Made by a program: the position numbers and the translations under genes. 64,000 bases of DNA from an uncultured Sulfolobales archaeon (lineage in GTDB: Archaea > Thermoproteota > Thermoprotei_A > Sulfolobales > NBVN01), in contig CALEDH010000007.1 in NCBI GenBank assembly GCA_937949785.1, forward strand, positions 23,099 through 87,098. Reading direction: 5' to 3'. The notes beneath the pieces were generated by a model. The model had not been told where the DNA came from. It made no database searches and was given only the letters and a program-made list of their open reading frames with translations. Each line of letters starts with the position of its first letter. The stretch's first letter is position 1. This document shows, one piece after another, positions 9,923 to 18,323 of the stretch.

Positions 9923-10657
9923 ATGCCGGCTGTAGAGGTTAGGGAGCTAGTAAAGAGTTACGGAAGCTTCACAGCTTTGAAGGGAATTTCCTTCAGCGTT
10001 GATGAGGGTGAGGTATTCGGGCTCATAGGCCCTAACGGCGCAGGTAAGACCACGACCTTCAGAATATTATCAACATTACTACTCCCCACATCGGGAAACG
10101 TTAAGATATGTGGTTACGACGTTGTTAAGGACTCATATACTGTGAGGAAGCTTATCTCATACCTACCGGAGGATGCCGGCATATATAGGAACATAACTGC
10201 CTATGAGTACTTCAAGTTAATTGCTAAGACGTACTTTAACTCCACACATGATTACGCCGAGTGCTTAGAGTTAGGGATAAAGCTTTCAGGCTTAGGTAGT
10301 AGGATCTACGATAAGATGAAGACCTACAGTAAGGGTATGAAGAGGAGGGTTCAGGTAGCGAGGGCTTTAATGATTAAACCTAAAATAGCTTTATTAGATG
10401 AACCAACCGCAGGTTTAGACGTAATATACTCACATAACATTAGAGAGTTAATAAAGGAATTCGTAAGGACTTATAAGACGACGGTGTTGATCTCAAGCCA
10501 TAACATGCTTGAGGTAGAGGGACTCTGCAGTAAGGTTGCGTTAATATCGGAGGGTAGGTTATTAGTTGAGGGTGTTGTGAACGAATTAATTAACCAACAC
10601 GGCGTTAAAAACCTTGAAGAACTCTTCATCAGCTTAGTAGGTGCTTTAAATGTTTGA
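9923..10657 (+). CDS. ABC-2 type transporter ATP-binding protein (NatA/CcmA-like)
   Basis: A 244-residue ABC ATPase with Walker A GPNGAGKTT, a SKGMKRRVQVARAL signature variant, and Walker B KIALLDEPTAGLD followed by the switch His in SSHNM. This subtype powers ABC-2 exporters for drugs, lipids or sodium; the substrate cannot be predicted. It overlaps the next gene by 8 bp, and the pair is plainly one exporter. The divergent upstream neighbour leaves roughly 70 AT-rich bases for both promoters. Confidence 0.88.
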   Translation: MPAVEVRELVKSYGSFTALKGISFSVDEGEVFGLIGPNGAGKTTTFRILSTLLLPTSGNVKICGYDVVKDSYTVRKLISYLPEDAGIYRNITAYEYFKLIAKTYFNSTHDYAECLELGIKLSGLGSRIYDKMKTYSKGMKRRVQVARALMIKPKIALLDEPTAGLDVIYSHNIRELIKEFVRTYKTTVLISSHNMLEVEGLCSKVALISEGRLLVEGVVNELINQHGVKNLEELFISLVGALNV

Positions 10658-11945
10658 GGAATTAATTAAGAAGGAGTTTAAGGACTTAGTAAGAGACCCC
10701 CGTATCTGGATCCCCTTCATCATCTCAGCCCTCATACTACCTGTTATGGGCCTCGTACTCTCATTAGGTGTGAGGGAGTCAATATCTGGGGCTATATCGC
10801 CGTCAAGTATTTTAATAAGTGATTTAGACCGCACAGAACTGACTGCATACCTCATAAACAGTTTAAGGAGTGGGCAGGTAGTGTCGAATGTAGAGGTAGT
10901 TAATATCTTAAGCTTAGATGTGTTGATGCAGTTAACGTCAGGCCTCAATTTCGACGTCATAATACTCTTCGAGAAAGGCCTTACTGAAGCGGTAAACCTC
11001 GGTGTGAGGCCTAACATCACAGTAGTCGATGTTATTAAGTCTACATCATTCATACCATCCCTTAAGTCAACCATCATCATATCTACTATTAATGATTTAC
11101 TAGGAGATTACATCCTAAGACGTCATGGAGTGAACGTTACGTCGTATTTTATAAAGTCCCCGACAAACGCCATCACGCTAACATATATAACTACACGTAA
11201 TCAGACATTACCTGGGAACCCCGCGGTCTTCACTCAGCTAAGTATGACGTCATTCATACTACCCATAGCGCTCATGATAATAACTATCGGCGTACTTCAG
11301 ATGGCCGCTACATCTACCGCAATTGAGAATGAGGAGAAAACGCTTGAAGTCCTACTCACCCTACCTATCCCTAGGTTTAAGATATTGTTAGGTAAGCTTT
11401 TAGGCTCATTTGCCGTAGCCTTAATAGGCTCTTCATTGAACATAGTTGGCTTCATCCTGTACATCTACATATTCTCCATCGGTATGCCATCCACCATAGG
11501 TGGTGCTACAGAGTTCACTCAAACACTCCTACTCATCCAACCAGAATCTCTGATATACCTAGCAGTTAGCTTAATCCTAACATCGCTTGCCATGGCTACC
11601 TTAGGAGTTGCTATAGGTGTGTTAAGCTCCGATGTTAGGATAGCTACGACTGCATCAGGCCCTATATCTATGCTCATCATCATTCCAAGCTACTACGTAA
11701 TGTTCACAGATATAAGTAGGTTAGACCCCGTTGCTAAGTCAGTGCTTTACGCAATACCGTTCACACAGCCTATGATTATGTCTAAAGAACTCATACTCTC
11801 AAACCCGGATTACCTAACACCGGTCTGGCTGTTAACCTCCCTAACCTTCTCATTAATCTTAATACTACTAACTTCAAGGATTTTAGCGTTTGAAAAACTG
11901 GTTAGAGCTCAAAAAGCTTTCAGCAGGTTTAGAAGAGTTAAGTAG
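10650..11945 (+). CDS. ABC-2 type transporter permease (NatB-like)
   Basis: A 431-residue permease of the ABC-2 class. The first membrane segment is near residues 20-42, followed by a large extracytoplasmic domain of about 150 residues and then five or six closely spaced segments towards the C-terminus. The motif ENEEKTLEVLLTLPIPR before the second hydrophobic block is the characteristic coupling-helix region of NatB-like permeases. It partners the ATPase encoded immediately upstream. The exported molecule is unknown. Confidence 0.85.
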   Translation: MFEELIKKEFKDLVRDPRIWIPFIISALILPVMGLVLSLGVRESISGAISPSSILISDLDRTELTAYLINSLRSGQVVSNVEVVNILSLDVLMQLTSGLNFDVIILFEKGLTEAVNLGVRPNITVVDVIKSTSFIPSLKSTIIISTINDLLGDYILRRHGVNVTSYFIKSPTNAITLTYITTRNQTLPGNPAVFTQLSMTSFILPIALMIITIGVLQMAATSTAIENEEKTLEVLLTLPIPRFKILLGKLLGSFAVALIGSSLNIVGFILYIYIFSIGMPSTIGGATEFTQTLLLIQPESLIYLAVSLILTSLAMATLGVAIGVLSSDVRIATTASGPISMLIIIPSYYVMFTDISRLDPVAKSVLYAIPFTQPMIMSKELILSNPDYLTPVWLLTSLTFSLILILLTSRILAFEKLVRAQKAFSRFRRVK

Positions 11946-11965
11946 CTTAAATAATTACTTTAAGC
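11945..11965. repeat. 7-bp inverted repeat at the end of the ABC permease gene
   Basis: GCTTAAA and TTTAAGC flank a 7-base spacer, beginning on the last base of the permease stop codon. It could form a weak hairpin after the transcript or be a protein-binding site. No T-run follows, so a terminator role is unproven. Confidence 0.4.
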
Positions 11966-12141
11966 ACTTACAGATTTGAGAGGATCTAACCTAATGCCTA
12001 ACTAAGGTTAGAAAGCTAGCTTACAGTTTAAGGACCACGTATTGAGGTCGCGTAGCCCAGAATTCTTAATAGGGTTCACTGCGATGGGTTTGTAATGTAT
12101 GTTTAAATATATTTGCTAGTAGACTCTGTTGGATGAGGTAG

Positions 12142-13644
12142 TTGAACAACGGTCTTAGGAAGATCTTAGTTGCTGTCTTGATCTCAATTATGGCCGCAAT
12201 AATATTAGCGACTAACGTGAGGATTTCCGTAGATGAAGTCCTTGGTCGCATCATGGCGAAGAACTGGTGTGATGAGCGTAGCTGTTTTAGCATAACTGAG
12301 ATCAACGAGGTTCGTATAGTTTTAGAAGAAGTAGTAGTGTTAGGTGCTTTCTTCTTCATTGTGGCTAGCATGATGATCTCACCTGATTATAGATACTATT
12401 CCGCCCTACTTGGAGTGGCGATAATCGTGTTTAGTGGGGCAGCTCCCCCGCAGTCACTGATCGAGGGAGTTGAATGGAGGTTGATCATGTTTCTCATAGG
12501 GAGTATGTCGCTTGCATACCTTCTTCAGAGGTTTGATGTCTTCAGATATCTCTCCATTAAGATAATTCAAGCTTCTAGAGGGGATTCAAAGCTATTAGCA
12601 TTATATATTTCGATCCTCTCATGGTTCCTAGCAATAGCGGTGGGTGAGGCTACAAGCATTATTTACATGGTAATGCTTATCCTAAACCTCTACAAGTTAA
12701 CCAGCTATGAAGTACGCCCATTAATTATACTCTCCGTATTAGCTACTAACGTAGGTAGCCTAGCACTCCCCGTAGGAAATCCTATAGGCCTATATTTAAC
12801 TTTCACCGTCGGTCTAACAGTAGGTGATTTCCTTAAGATGGGGTTACCGCCATCGTTTATAATCCTCTTAATCACCGCCGCCCTCTTCCTCATACTAATG
12901 TATAATTACCTTCAGAACTTCGGAAAAGCTCTTTCACGTGATAGGTCTCAAACATTCGTCCAGACTTACTACACAAATCTAACTGAGAGAGACCTTAAGA
13001 ACATTTACGGGGGGATTGGAATCCTAATAATGTTTCTGGTCACAATTGCTATGAATGACTTAATCGCAGAAAGTATTTCCTATTTCGCATTAATTACTGT
13101 TTCCCCACACGCTTTACTTTCATTTACTCCATACCTTTACCTCATAGTCGCTGCTATATATGAGAAAGTTGGCGGCCTTAGAGAGGTCTTAGAAAAGGGA
13201 GTTGAGTGGTCCTCAATAATCTTCTTCATATCGCTATTCATGGTAGGATATTCTTTAATGTGGAGTGGGGCATCTCATAAGATCGCTTACCTAACTACTA
13301 AGATGGGACTCATAGCAGGAGGTCTGGACAACATCGTCCCGCTGTACTTACTTTTATCAGCATGGCTGAGCTCAGTATTAGATAACTTATCAGTAGTAGT
13401 AGCGTTTACAGGCATTGGGAAGGCGTTAGTAACTACTGGGATATCATATAAGATATTCTGGGGGATACTTTACGGAGGGGTACTAGGGGGAAACTACACA
13501 CCAATAGGAAGTACAGCTAACTTAGTAGCCCTAGCCTTAACTGAAAAGTATATGAAAATCTCTTGGAGAGATTGGCTTAAAATCTCTGGACTCATCACTA
13601 CTACGCAGATTATCATTGCATTAACATGGATATCCCTGGTCTAG
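12142..13644 (+). CDS. SLC13/ArsB-like (ion transporter superfamily) permease, copy 1
   Basis: A 500-residue membrane protein with about twelve segments, of the ion transporter superfamily that includes CitT, ArsB and NhaD. Two inverted-repeat halves each end in a characteristic hairpin: TNVGSLALPVGNPIG in the first and GGNYTPIGSTAN in the second, corresponding to the usual 'GGTATPIGDPPN' and 'LTPIGSPAN' loops. The substrate (arsenite, Na+/H+, organic anion) is not resolved. A paralogue lies at 25.1-26.6 kb. The start is TTG with GATGAGGT just upstream, and a TATA-like TTTAAATATA at about 12101-12110 gives a short leader. Confidence 0.75.
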   Translation: MNNGLRKILVAVLISIMAAIILATNVRISVDEVLGRIMAKNWCDERSCFSITEINEVRIVLEEVVVLGAFFFIVASMMISPDYRYYSALLGVAIIVFSGAAPPQSLIEGVEWRLIMFLIGSMSLAYLLQRFDVFRYLSIKIIQASRGDSKLLALYISILSWFLAIAVGEATSIIYMVMLILNLYKLTSYEVRPLIILSVLATNVGSLALPVGNPIGLYLTFTVGLTVGDFLKMGLPPSFIILLITAALFLILMYNYLQNFGKALSRDRSQTFVQTYYTNLTERDLKNIYGGIGILIMFLVTIAMNDLIAESISYFALITVSPHALLSFTPYLYLIVAAIYEKVGGLREVLEKGVEWSSIIFFISLFMVGYSLMWSGASHKIAYLTTKMGLIAGGLDNIVPLYLLLSAWLSSVLDNLSVVVAFTGIGKALVTTGISYKIFWGILYGGVLGGNYTPIGSTANLVALALTEKYMKISWRDWLKISGLITTTQIIIALTWISLV

Positions 13645-13998
13645 GCCTTTTCTACTTATTATCAAGTTATAGCGATGTTCTCTACGCTTAATATTAGTAT
13701 GTTAGGAGCCGTGTAGTAAAGGTAATGTAGCTTAGAACGCCTATCTAACACCTTTACTTTAATATTTATGATATTTAAGACCTCCTTTATATGGGATAGG
13801 CGTTAGCCTCTCCCTTAACGTAGTCTACGACCTATTGGAAGCTCTATCAACGGATACTGCTGAAGCGTCTCACAGGCATCGTAGCGTAGTACTAAAATAG
13901 TCTCTTACCTCTGAGGACCATGCCGTCATAGAAATAAATATGTTTTAGTGGTCAAAAATCCTTAAAGTATTTACTCAACTTACAGTCCTTACGAGCTG
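13645..13998. other. 354-bp gap between convergent genes with paired inverted repeats and repeat copy A
   Basis: No intact gene was found. The left half contains two perfect inverted repeats arranged a-b-a'-b': AGTAAAGGT (13715-13723) with ACCTTTACT (13750-13758), and AACGCCTATC (13736-13745) with GATAGGCGTT (13795-13804). The right half (13855-13990) is a diverged copy of sequence also found at 16146-16266. Read on the minus strand this right half gives a short peptide resembling a decayed coding fragment. Confidence 0.6.
13855..13990. repeat. Diverged intergenic repeat, copy A
   Basis: Three blocks match copy B in order: TACTGCTGAAGC (13855-13866, identical), a 30-bp block at 13904-13933 (25 of 30 identical to 16169-16198), and a 34-bp block at 13957-13990 (25 of 34 identical to 16233-16266) holding a CCTTAAA TATA-like core. 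Copy A has 26 extra bases between blocks one and two. On the minus strand block two reads FYDGMVLRGK against FDDSVVIRGK in copy B, which suggests decayed coding sequence. Confidence 0.6.
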
Positions 13999-14688
13999 CT
14001 AAGAGTAGATATTCTTATCTACTTCTTTAATTATCTCACTAGCTACAGTCTTAGCAAATTCCTTATACTTATCATCAGCTTTATACCAAATACTAGGCGG
14101 TCTTCTCAACCCTTTAAGTATTTGAGACATTAAAGTAACTGCCCTCCCAACATTAGCTGCATCTAGTAGTAGTTTAATGTCTTCTAAGGCACTCCCCTCA
14201 CCGACGTAGTAGGCTAGGGCCCAGGGCGGTATGACCATGCCGAAGCTATTTACCGTAATCATTAAGTTGGATATGACTGATGCTGCACCTTCATCGTTCC
14301 CCAAGGCTATGAACCCAGCTACCTTACCTTCAAGCCAGCTCCTCCCATCTACGTATATCATGTTTTCTAGGACTGTTAGCCTATCGATTAGGTTTTTAAG
14401 CTGTCCGCTAACGCCGAACCAGTAGATAGGGGATGAGATTATTAAGCTGTCGGCTGCGATTATCTTAGGATATAACTTCACCATATCGTCGTCTATAGGG
14501 CATGGGTACGTACAGGCCATAACGTTATCACTTACACAGCCCATACATGGCTTAATATCGTATTCGTAGAGATTCACTAACTCTACCTCACCCCCCTCTA
14601 ACTCAGCTGCCCGTAACGCTAGACGTAGTGCCTGGAACGTGTTTCCGTAAGGCCTAGGCGACCCGTTAATACCTAAAATCTTCACCAT
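13999..14688 (-). CDS. NADPH-dependent FMN reductase / iron-sulfur flavoprotein family
   Basis: A 229-residue flavodoxin-fold protein. GINGSPRPYGNT near the N-terminus is the FMN phosphate-binding loop, and SSPIYWFG with the following GQLKNLIDR are further flavin contacts. Four cysteines at 48, 51, 59 and 63 (C-x2-C-x7-C-x3-C) resemble the compact cluster of iron-sulfur flavoproteins, though the spacing is slightly unusual. It probably reduces quinones, metals or oxygen species with NAD(P)H or ferredoxin. It is a single gene transcribed towards the SLC13-like transporter; the donor and acceptor are not known. Confidence 0.82.
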   Translation of the reverse strand: MVKILGINGSPRPYGNTFQALRLALRAAELEGGEVELVNLYEYDIKPCMGCVSDNVMACTYPCPIDDDMVKLYPKIIAADSLIISSPIYWFGVSGQLKNLIDRLTVLENMIYVDGRSWLEGKVAGFIALGNDEGAASVISNLMITVNSFGMVIPPWALAYYVGEGSALEDIKLLLDAANVGRAVTLMSQILKGLRRPPSIWYKADDKYKEFAKTVASEIIKEVDKNIYS

Positions 14689-14822
14689 AGCTAATCACCC
14701 TCAGCCGATGTCAACACCTTCTATAGTCCCTTAAGGTGGTAAACGTCGGATAAATATTTAAGCAATCATGAGACTGACTGAGGTCAGGGCCTGAATGGTT
14801 TAGGAGGTTAATTACTTAATAC

Positions 14823-16004
14823 TTATACGAAGCGTGTGAACCCTAAGACTAATAACGTAGCTGTAATCCCTACCGTAGCCCACTGAATGATATTGCCTAA
14901 CCTAACCATACCGTATTTCCTGAAGACCTCCTGAACTATCTTACCTCCGTCAGTCACTACTAGCGGTGCGGCGTTAAAAACCGCTAAGCTAATATTAATT
15001 ACGTAGGCCCAGTATAAGACCCTGCTTAAGTAGTATAGGTATATCGGGGTTGTTGGTAGGAGGGCCTCACCGACCAGTATTCCCAGCCTAGATATGTTAG
15101 CCTGCTTATGAACTACGACTAATTCGTTACCTAGCAAGTTGTTGATCAGTACGTCGTCGACTAACGTTTTAAACCTAGATATATTTAATATCAGCGTGGT
15201 GTCCTTATCAGCTATTGATTTTAGGTAATTCCTTAGGTCTGCTAAGCTCTTAATCCTAGTCCCGTTGATATCATAGATTACTGAGGGGGTCGGTAGGTCT
15301 GCCTTAATAGCAGGTGCTTCAGGACCTAAGTTCCTATCCAACTCATATACTACAACTGCTGAGTACTGCTCTATCACAGTAGTTACTGAGCTCATAGTGG
15401 TTAGGAATATCAACGCTAGTATAGTATTCGATAACACACCGGCTGAAAGCACCCTAATCTTACTGCTAAGCGAGGATTTGTTGAACGCCTCATCATCGAT
15501 CCTAACATATGCGAATGGGAATATGAGGAATACCCCTAAACCCCATGACACTACCTTAATCCCCTCATTCAAAGCTGTTAAGGCATGTAGGAGTTCATGG
15601 GCAATCACAGCCACACCTATACCTACTAGGAAGTAGGGTATGCTACCACCGCTGATTGTAACGCCTGGAACCACAGGTACGAACGGTGATGGAATAACCT
15701 CCCGAGCTACTACTAAGGCCTTAATAACATCAATAACTGATGGAACTACTATCCAGTAAAATAAAAGTATAAGTATAACTAAGTTAATCAACCCCACAAC
15801 ACCTACGGCCCTACCAACTACTTCAGACCTCCTAACCCTAAACCCTACAGACCTCCTAACATCTAGCATTACAGTAAATACACCTACTGTAACGCCCATC
15901 TTCTTAAGCCTCGACGACAGCGAACCCCAATAATTAAACATCAGATACAAAAGCAGCTCAACAACTAATACTGCGAACATACCTTCTAAGACCACATCAA
16001 ACAC
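14823..16004 (-). CDS. Site-2 protease-type zinc membrane metalloprotease (M50)
   Basis: A 393-residue intramembrane protease. The HELLH zinc motif lies near residues 137-141 inside a hydrophobic segment. The third ligand region, NAAPLVVTDGGK, lies near the C-terminus in another segment, matching the NPxPxxDGG pattern of the family loosely. A soluble stretch of about 100 residues between them (YDINGTRIKSLADLRNYL) resembles a PDZ-like insert. Such proteases cut membrane-bound regulators. No obvious substrate gene such as an anti-sigma factor is adjacent. Confidence 0.82.
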   Translation of the reverse strand: MFDVVLEGMFAVLVVELLLYLMFNYWGSLSSRLKKMGVTVGVFTVMLDVRRSVGFRVRRSEVVGRAVGVVGLINLVILILLFYWIVVPSVIDVIKALVVAREVIPSPFVPVVPGVTISGGSIPYFLVGIGVAVIAHELLHALTALNEGIKVVSWGLGVFLIFPFAYVRIDDEAFNKSSLSSKIRVLSAGVLSNTILALIFLTTMSSVTTVIEQYSAVVVYELDRNLGPEAPAIKADLPTPSVIYDINGTRIKSLADLRNYLKSIADKDTTLILNISRFKTLVDDVLINNLLGNELVVVHKQANISRLGILVGEALLPTTPIYLYYLSRVLYWAYVINISLAVFNAAPLVVTDGGKIVQEVFRKYGMVRLGNIIQWATVGITATLLVLGFTRFV

Positions 16005-16145
16005 ACCTCCAACTATGTTAATAAGAATGGTAATATAAAATAGTTAACAGTCATTGACGTAGGAACTCTTCAGTGGTTGCCAGCATACCAACTCCTCTCA
16101 AACAAGCTCACAGATCGTTGGTTCGTTGAGGACCCCGTCAACAAC

Positions 16146-16266
16146 TACTGCTGAAGCCTACGCAGACCCTTACCTCTGATGACTACGCTGTCATCGAAGT
16201 TAGTGAGTTCCTAGTCATCGATGGTAGATAAGAACCCTTAAAAACTTCACTCAGCATATAGTCTTT
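16146..16266. repeat. Diverged intergenic repeat, copy B
   Basis: Partner of copy A: TACTGCTGAAGC at 16146-16157, the 30-bp block at 16169-16198, and the CCTTAAA-bearing block at 16233-16266. The last block sits just upstream of the small open frame at 16279 and could act as its promoter. On the minus strand the middle blocks read FDDSVVIRGKGLRRLQQ before a stop, so the element may be the ruin of a gene. A weaker third match lies at about 33870-33892. Confidence 0.6.
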
Positions 16267-16278
16267 AGGTGTATTAGG

Positions 16279-16506
16279 TTGAAAACATCTCGACGAAGAT
16301 CGTTTGGAGGGGTGTTCCTACTAGCGGTTTTAATGGGTGTGACGGTAATTCTAGCTGTTATAGGTGCTTTAGAGGAGAGGGCTGTTGAAACCCCAACGAT
16401 AGGTATGACTGAAACCCGGCCACAACTTACTAACACTACGTTACCTACTGAGATAACTACAGCTCCTGAGGTAGGTAATACGTCAACGACAACTATAAGG
16501 ATTTGA
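16279..16506 (+). CDS. Small single-span exported or membrane protein, unknown
   Basis: A 75-residue open frame with TTG start. It has an N-terminal basic stretch (KTSRRR), one hydrophobic segment at about residues 10-28, and a Thr/Ser/Pro-rich tail, as in small secreted or pilin-like proteins of Thermoprotei. A TATA-like CCTTAAAA about 40 bases upstream and an AGGTG near 16267 support expression. No family was recognised. It is convergent with the nuclease-like gene, and an opposite-strand frame covers it, so it may be chance. Confidence 0.42.
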   Translation: MKTSRRRSFGGVFLLAVLMGVTVILAVIGALEERAVETPTIGMTETRPQLTNTTLPTEITTAPEVGNTSTTTIRI

Positions 16507-16522
16507 TTAAGTTGTAGTGTTA

Positions 16523-17203
16523 TTAAGAATGGCATTTGTTAATTATTAAGTCAGACTTACTTACTAAGGTATCTATGTAGAACTTAGCATTGCTTATGAA
16601 GTCATTAAACCTCAGTATCGGTACTACGAACGAACCGCCTACATATCCATGCATGACGTCCGTTAAGGTTACGATGACCGGGATTAAAACCTTAGCCTTA
16701 CTTAAAACTCTATACTTACTTGTAGTTGGGGCGCATTCCTCAGCTAATCTCATAACCTTAGCTCTATGTTCTCCGGCAATGCGGTTTAGCCTCCCTTTCT
16801 TACTGTAGCCCGGACCCCAGTGCTTGCAGTCCACAACTATTGCAATGCCTGATGTATGATCAACCCCTAACACATCTACCTCATACCTCCTACGGCTAAA
16901 CCTTAAGTTCCTTAAGACGTGGTAACCATTTAAACTTAAGTACTCATTAACTAATTCCTCGAAGTCCTTCCAACTAAGCGGTTTTGAAATAACTTCAACA
17001 TCTAAACCTAGTCTAACTAACTCTAAGGCTAGCTTAACGGCGGACTTAACACATACTTCGTTATTTAAGCTTAGGTATATGAGTTCTTTACTCGTTAAGT
17101 ATTCCATCAATTCTTCAGAGACCTCACTGCTCTGCACACACGGGCTTACGGAAAACCTACTGTATAGCCTTGTAAGCCCTTTTAGGAGGTCAGACGAGAA
17201 CAC
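16523..17203 (-). CDS. PD-(D/E)XK restriction endonuclease-like protein
   Basis: A 226-residue protein. About residues 78-140 form a clear Mrr-like nuclease core: FEELVNEYL (E83), GYHV, RYEVDVLGVD (D110), and VVDCKHW (D125, K127), the acid-acid-lysine constellation of PD-(D/E)XK enzymes. Residues 1-75 look helical and could be a winged-helix DNA-binding part. The GTG start has AGGTGA upstream. The product probably cuts or binds DNA, but its target (repair, defence, Holliday junction) is not shown. It diverges from the unknown three-gene operon at 17.4 kb, sharing a 169-bp intergenic region. Confidence 0.75.
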   Translation of the reverse strand: MFSSDLLKGLTRLYSRFSVSPCVQSSEVSEELMEYLTSKELIYLSLNNEVCVKSAVKLALELVRLGLDVEVISKPLSWKDFEELVNEYLSLNGYHVLRNLRFSRRRYEVDVLGVDHTSGIAIVVDCKHWGPGYSKKGRLNRIAGEHRAKVMRLAEECAPTTSKYRVLSKAKVLIPVIVTLTDVMHGYVGGSFVVPILRFNDFISNAKFYIDTLVSKSDLIINKCHS

Positions 17204-17372
17204 CGCTCTTCACCTATCTAAGATCACCTCCCTCATCATCGGTTTAATGGTTTATACGATAGTTAATAAAGTTAATTAATTACATTAACGAAGTTGTTAG
17301 GGGATTATAATTATATTCGGTGTTACTATAACTGCTAACAGTGGAGTGTCGTATACGGCTCGGTGATGGTTT

Positions 17373-18323
17373 ATGAGCTCAAATCTGGATAGACTTATCA
17401 GGCTTATAGATTCGGCGGACTTTAAAACTTACAGTAAATTAGTACTTACGTCAACTAATGAAGACCTCAGCGTTCTGAGGAGTGTGTTAGGAGGTACTAA
17501 CGTTATATACTTACTTATAGGTGATGAAGTCCAACCGATAACTCAGAAATGTTTTTGGTTCTCAAAGCTTGGGGACCCCTCCTACGACACACCTACGAAG
17601 CTGAAGCTCTACGCCATAAGCGAGGTTGAGGAGGCAATAACTTTCATCGAGTTAACACCTCTCCACCTACTGATTTCCTATGAGTTAATGAGGGAGTTAA
17701 GGAGGGTTAACCCGAATTGTAGATTAATTGCTGTGGTGAAAGTACCTTCTAACCAATCTGAGTGTGACCTTATTAACTTACTGACCTATGCAGCATCTCT
17801 AATTAAGGGGGGCACCTTTAACTTCATGCTTTTAATCAATAAGGACTTAATAGAATACTTAAAACTACTTAATATTGATAGTGGCCTACTTCACCTATGC
17901 ATAGCTGATATGCTTGGACACTCCTCAAATATAGGGGAGTACCTAAGCAATTATAGGAAGGTAGGTGTGTTTACATGCTTTCCAAAAGCTGATTTAGAGG
18001 TATTCGGCAGCCTCGTAAACATCATTAGGTTTACACATCACTTAATGCGTGACTACAGCGGTCTCATCAACACCGCCTTAGTAATAACCCGTAACTTAAA
18101 GGATTTAAATTCTGAGATAGCTGATGTGAGAGATCGGTTAGGGGCCGGAGATCTAAGATTAATTAACGTTAGAGATGGTGATAGTTTAATAACAGTGATA
18201 ACTGTTGAGCCTAATAACGACTTAATTCTAAGACTGCGGGAGTTTATCATTAAGGCATATGATGTGATTAGGGAGTCTCAACTGGATATCTCCCTAGCAG
18301 ACCTAGCTGAGGTTGTAGGTTAA
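17373..18323 (+). CDS. Unknown soluble protein, first gene of a three-gene operon
   Basis: A 316-residue protein of mixed alpha/beta character with no recognised family. Alternating hydrophobic strands (NVIYLLIGDEVQ, CRLIAVVKVPS, FNFMLLINKDL, KVGVFTCFP) suggest a Rossmann-like or P-loop-like sandwich, but there is no Walker A motif, signal peptide or membrane span. Residues 240-300 (ALVITRNLKDL, LRLINVRDGDSLITVITVEP) may be a second small domain. Its stop shares a base with the ATG of the next gene (TAATG), so the three genes are probably co-transcribed and co-translated. Confidence 0.7.
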   Translation: MSSNLDRLIRLIDSADFKTYSKLVLTSTNEDLSVLRSVLGGTNVIYLLIGDEVQPITQKCFWFSKLGDPSYDTPTKLKLYAISEVEEAITFIELTPLHLLISYELMRELRRVNPNCRLIAVVKVPSNQSECDLINLLTYAASLIKGGTFNFMLLINKDLIEYLKLLNIDSGLLHLCIADMLGHSSNIGEYLSNYRKVGVFTCFPKADLEVFGSLVNIIRFTHHLMRDYSGLINTALVITRNLKDLNSEIADVRDRLGAGDLRLINVRDGDSLITVITVEPNNDLILRLREFIIKAYDVIRESQLDISLADLAEVVG

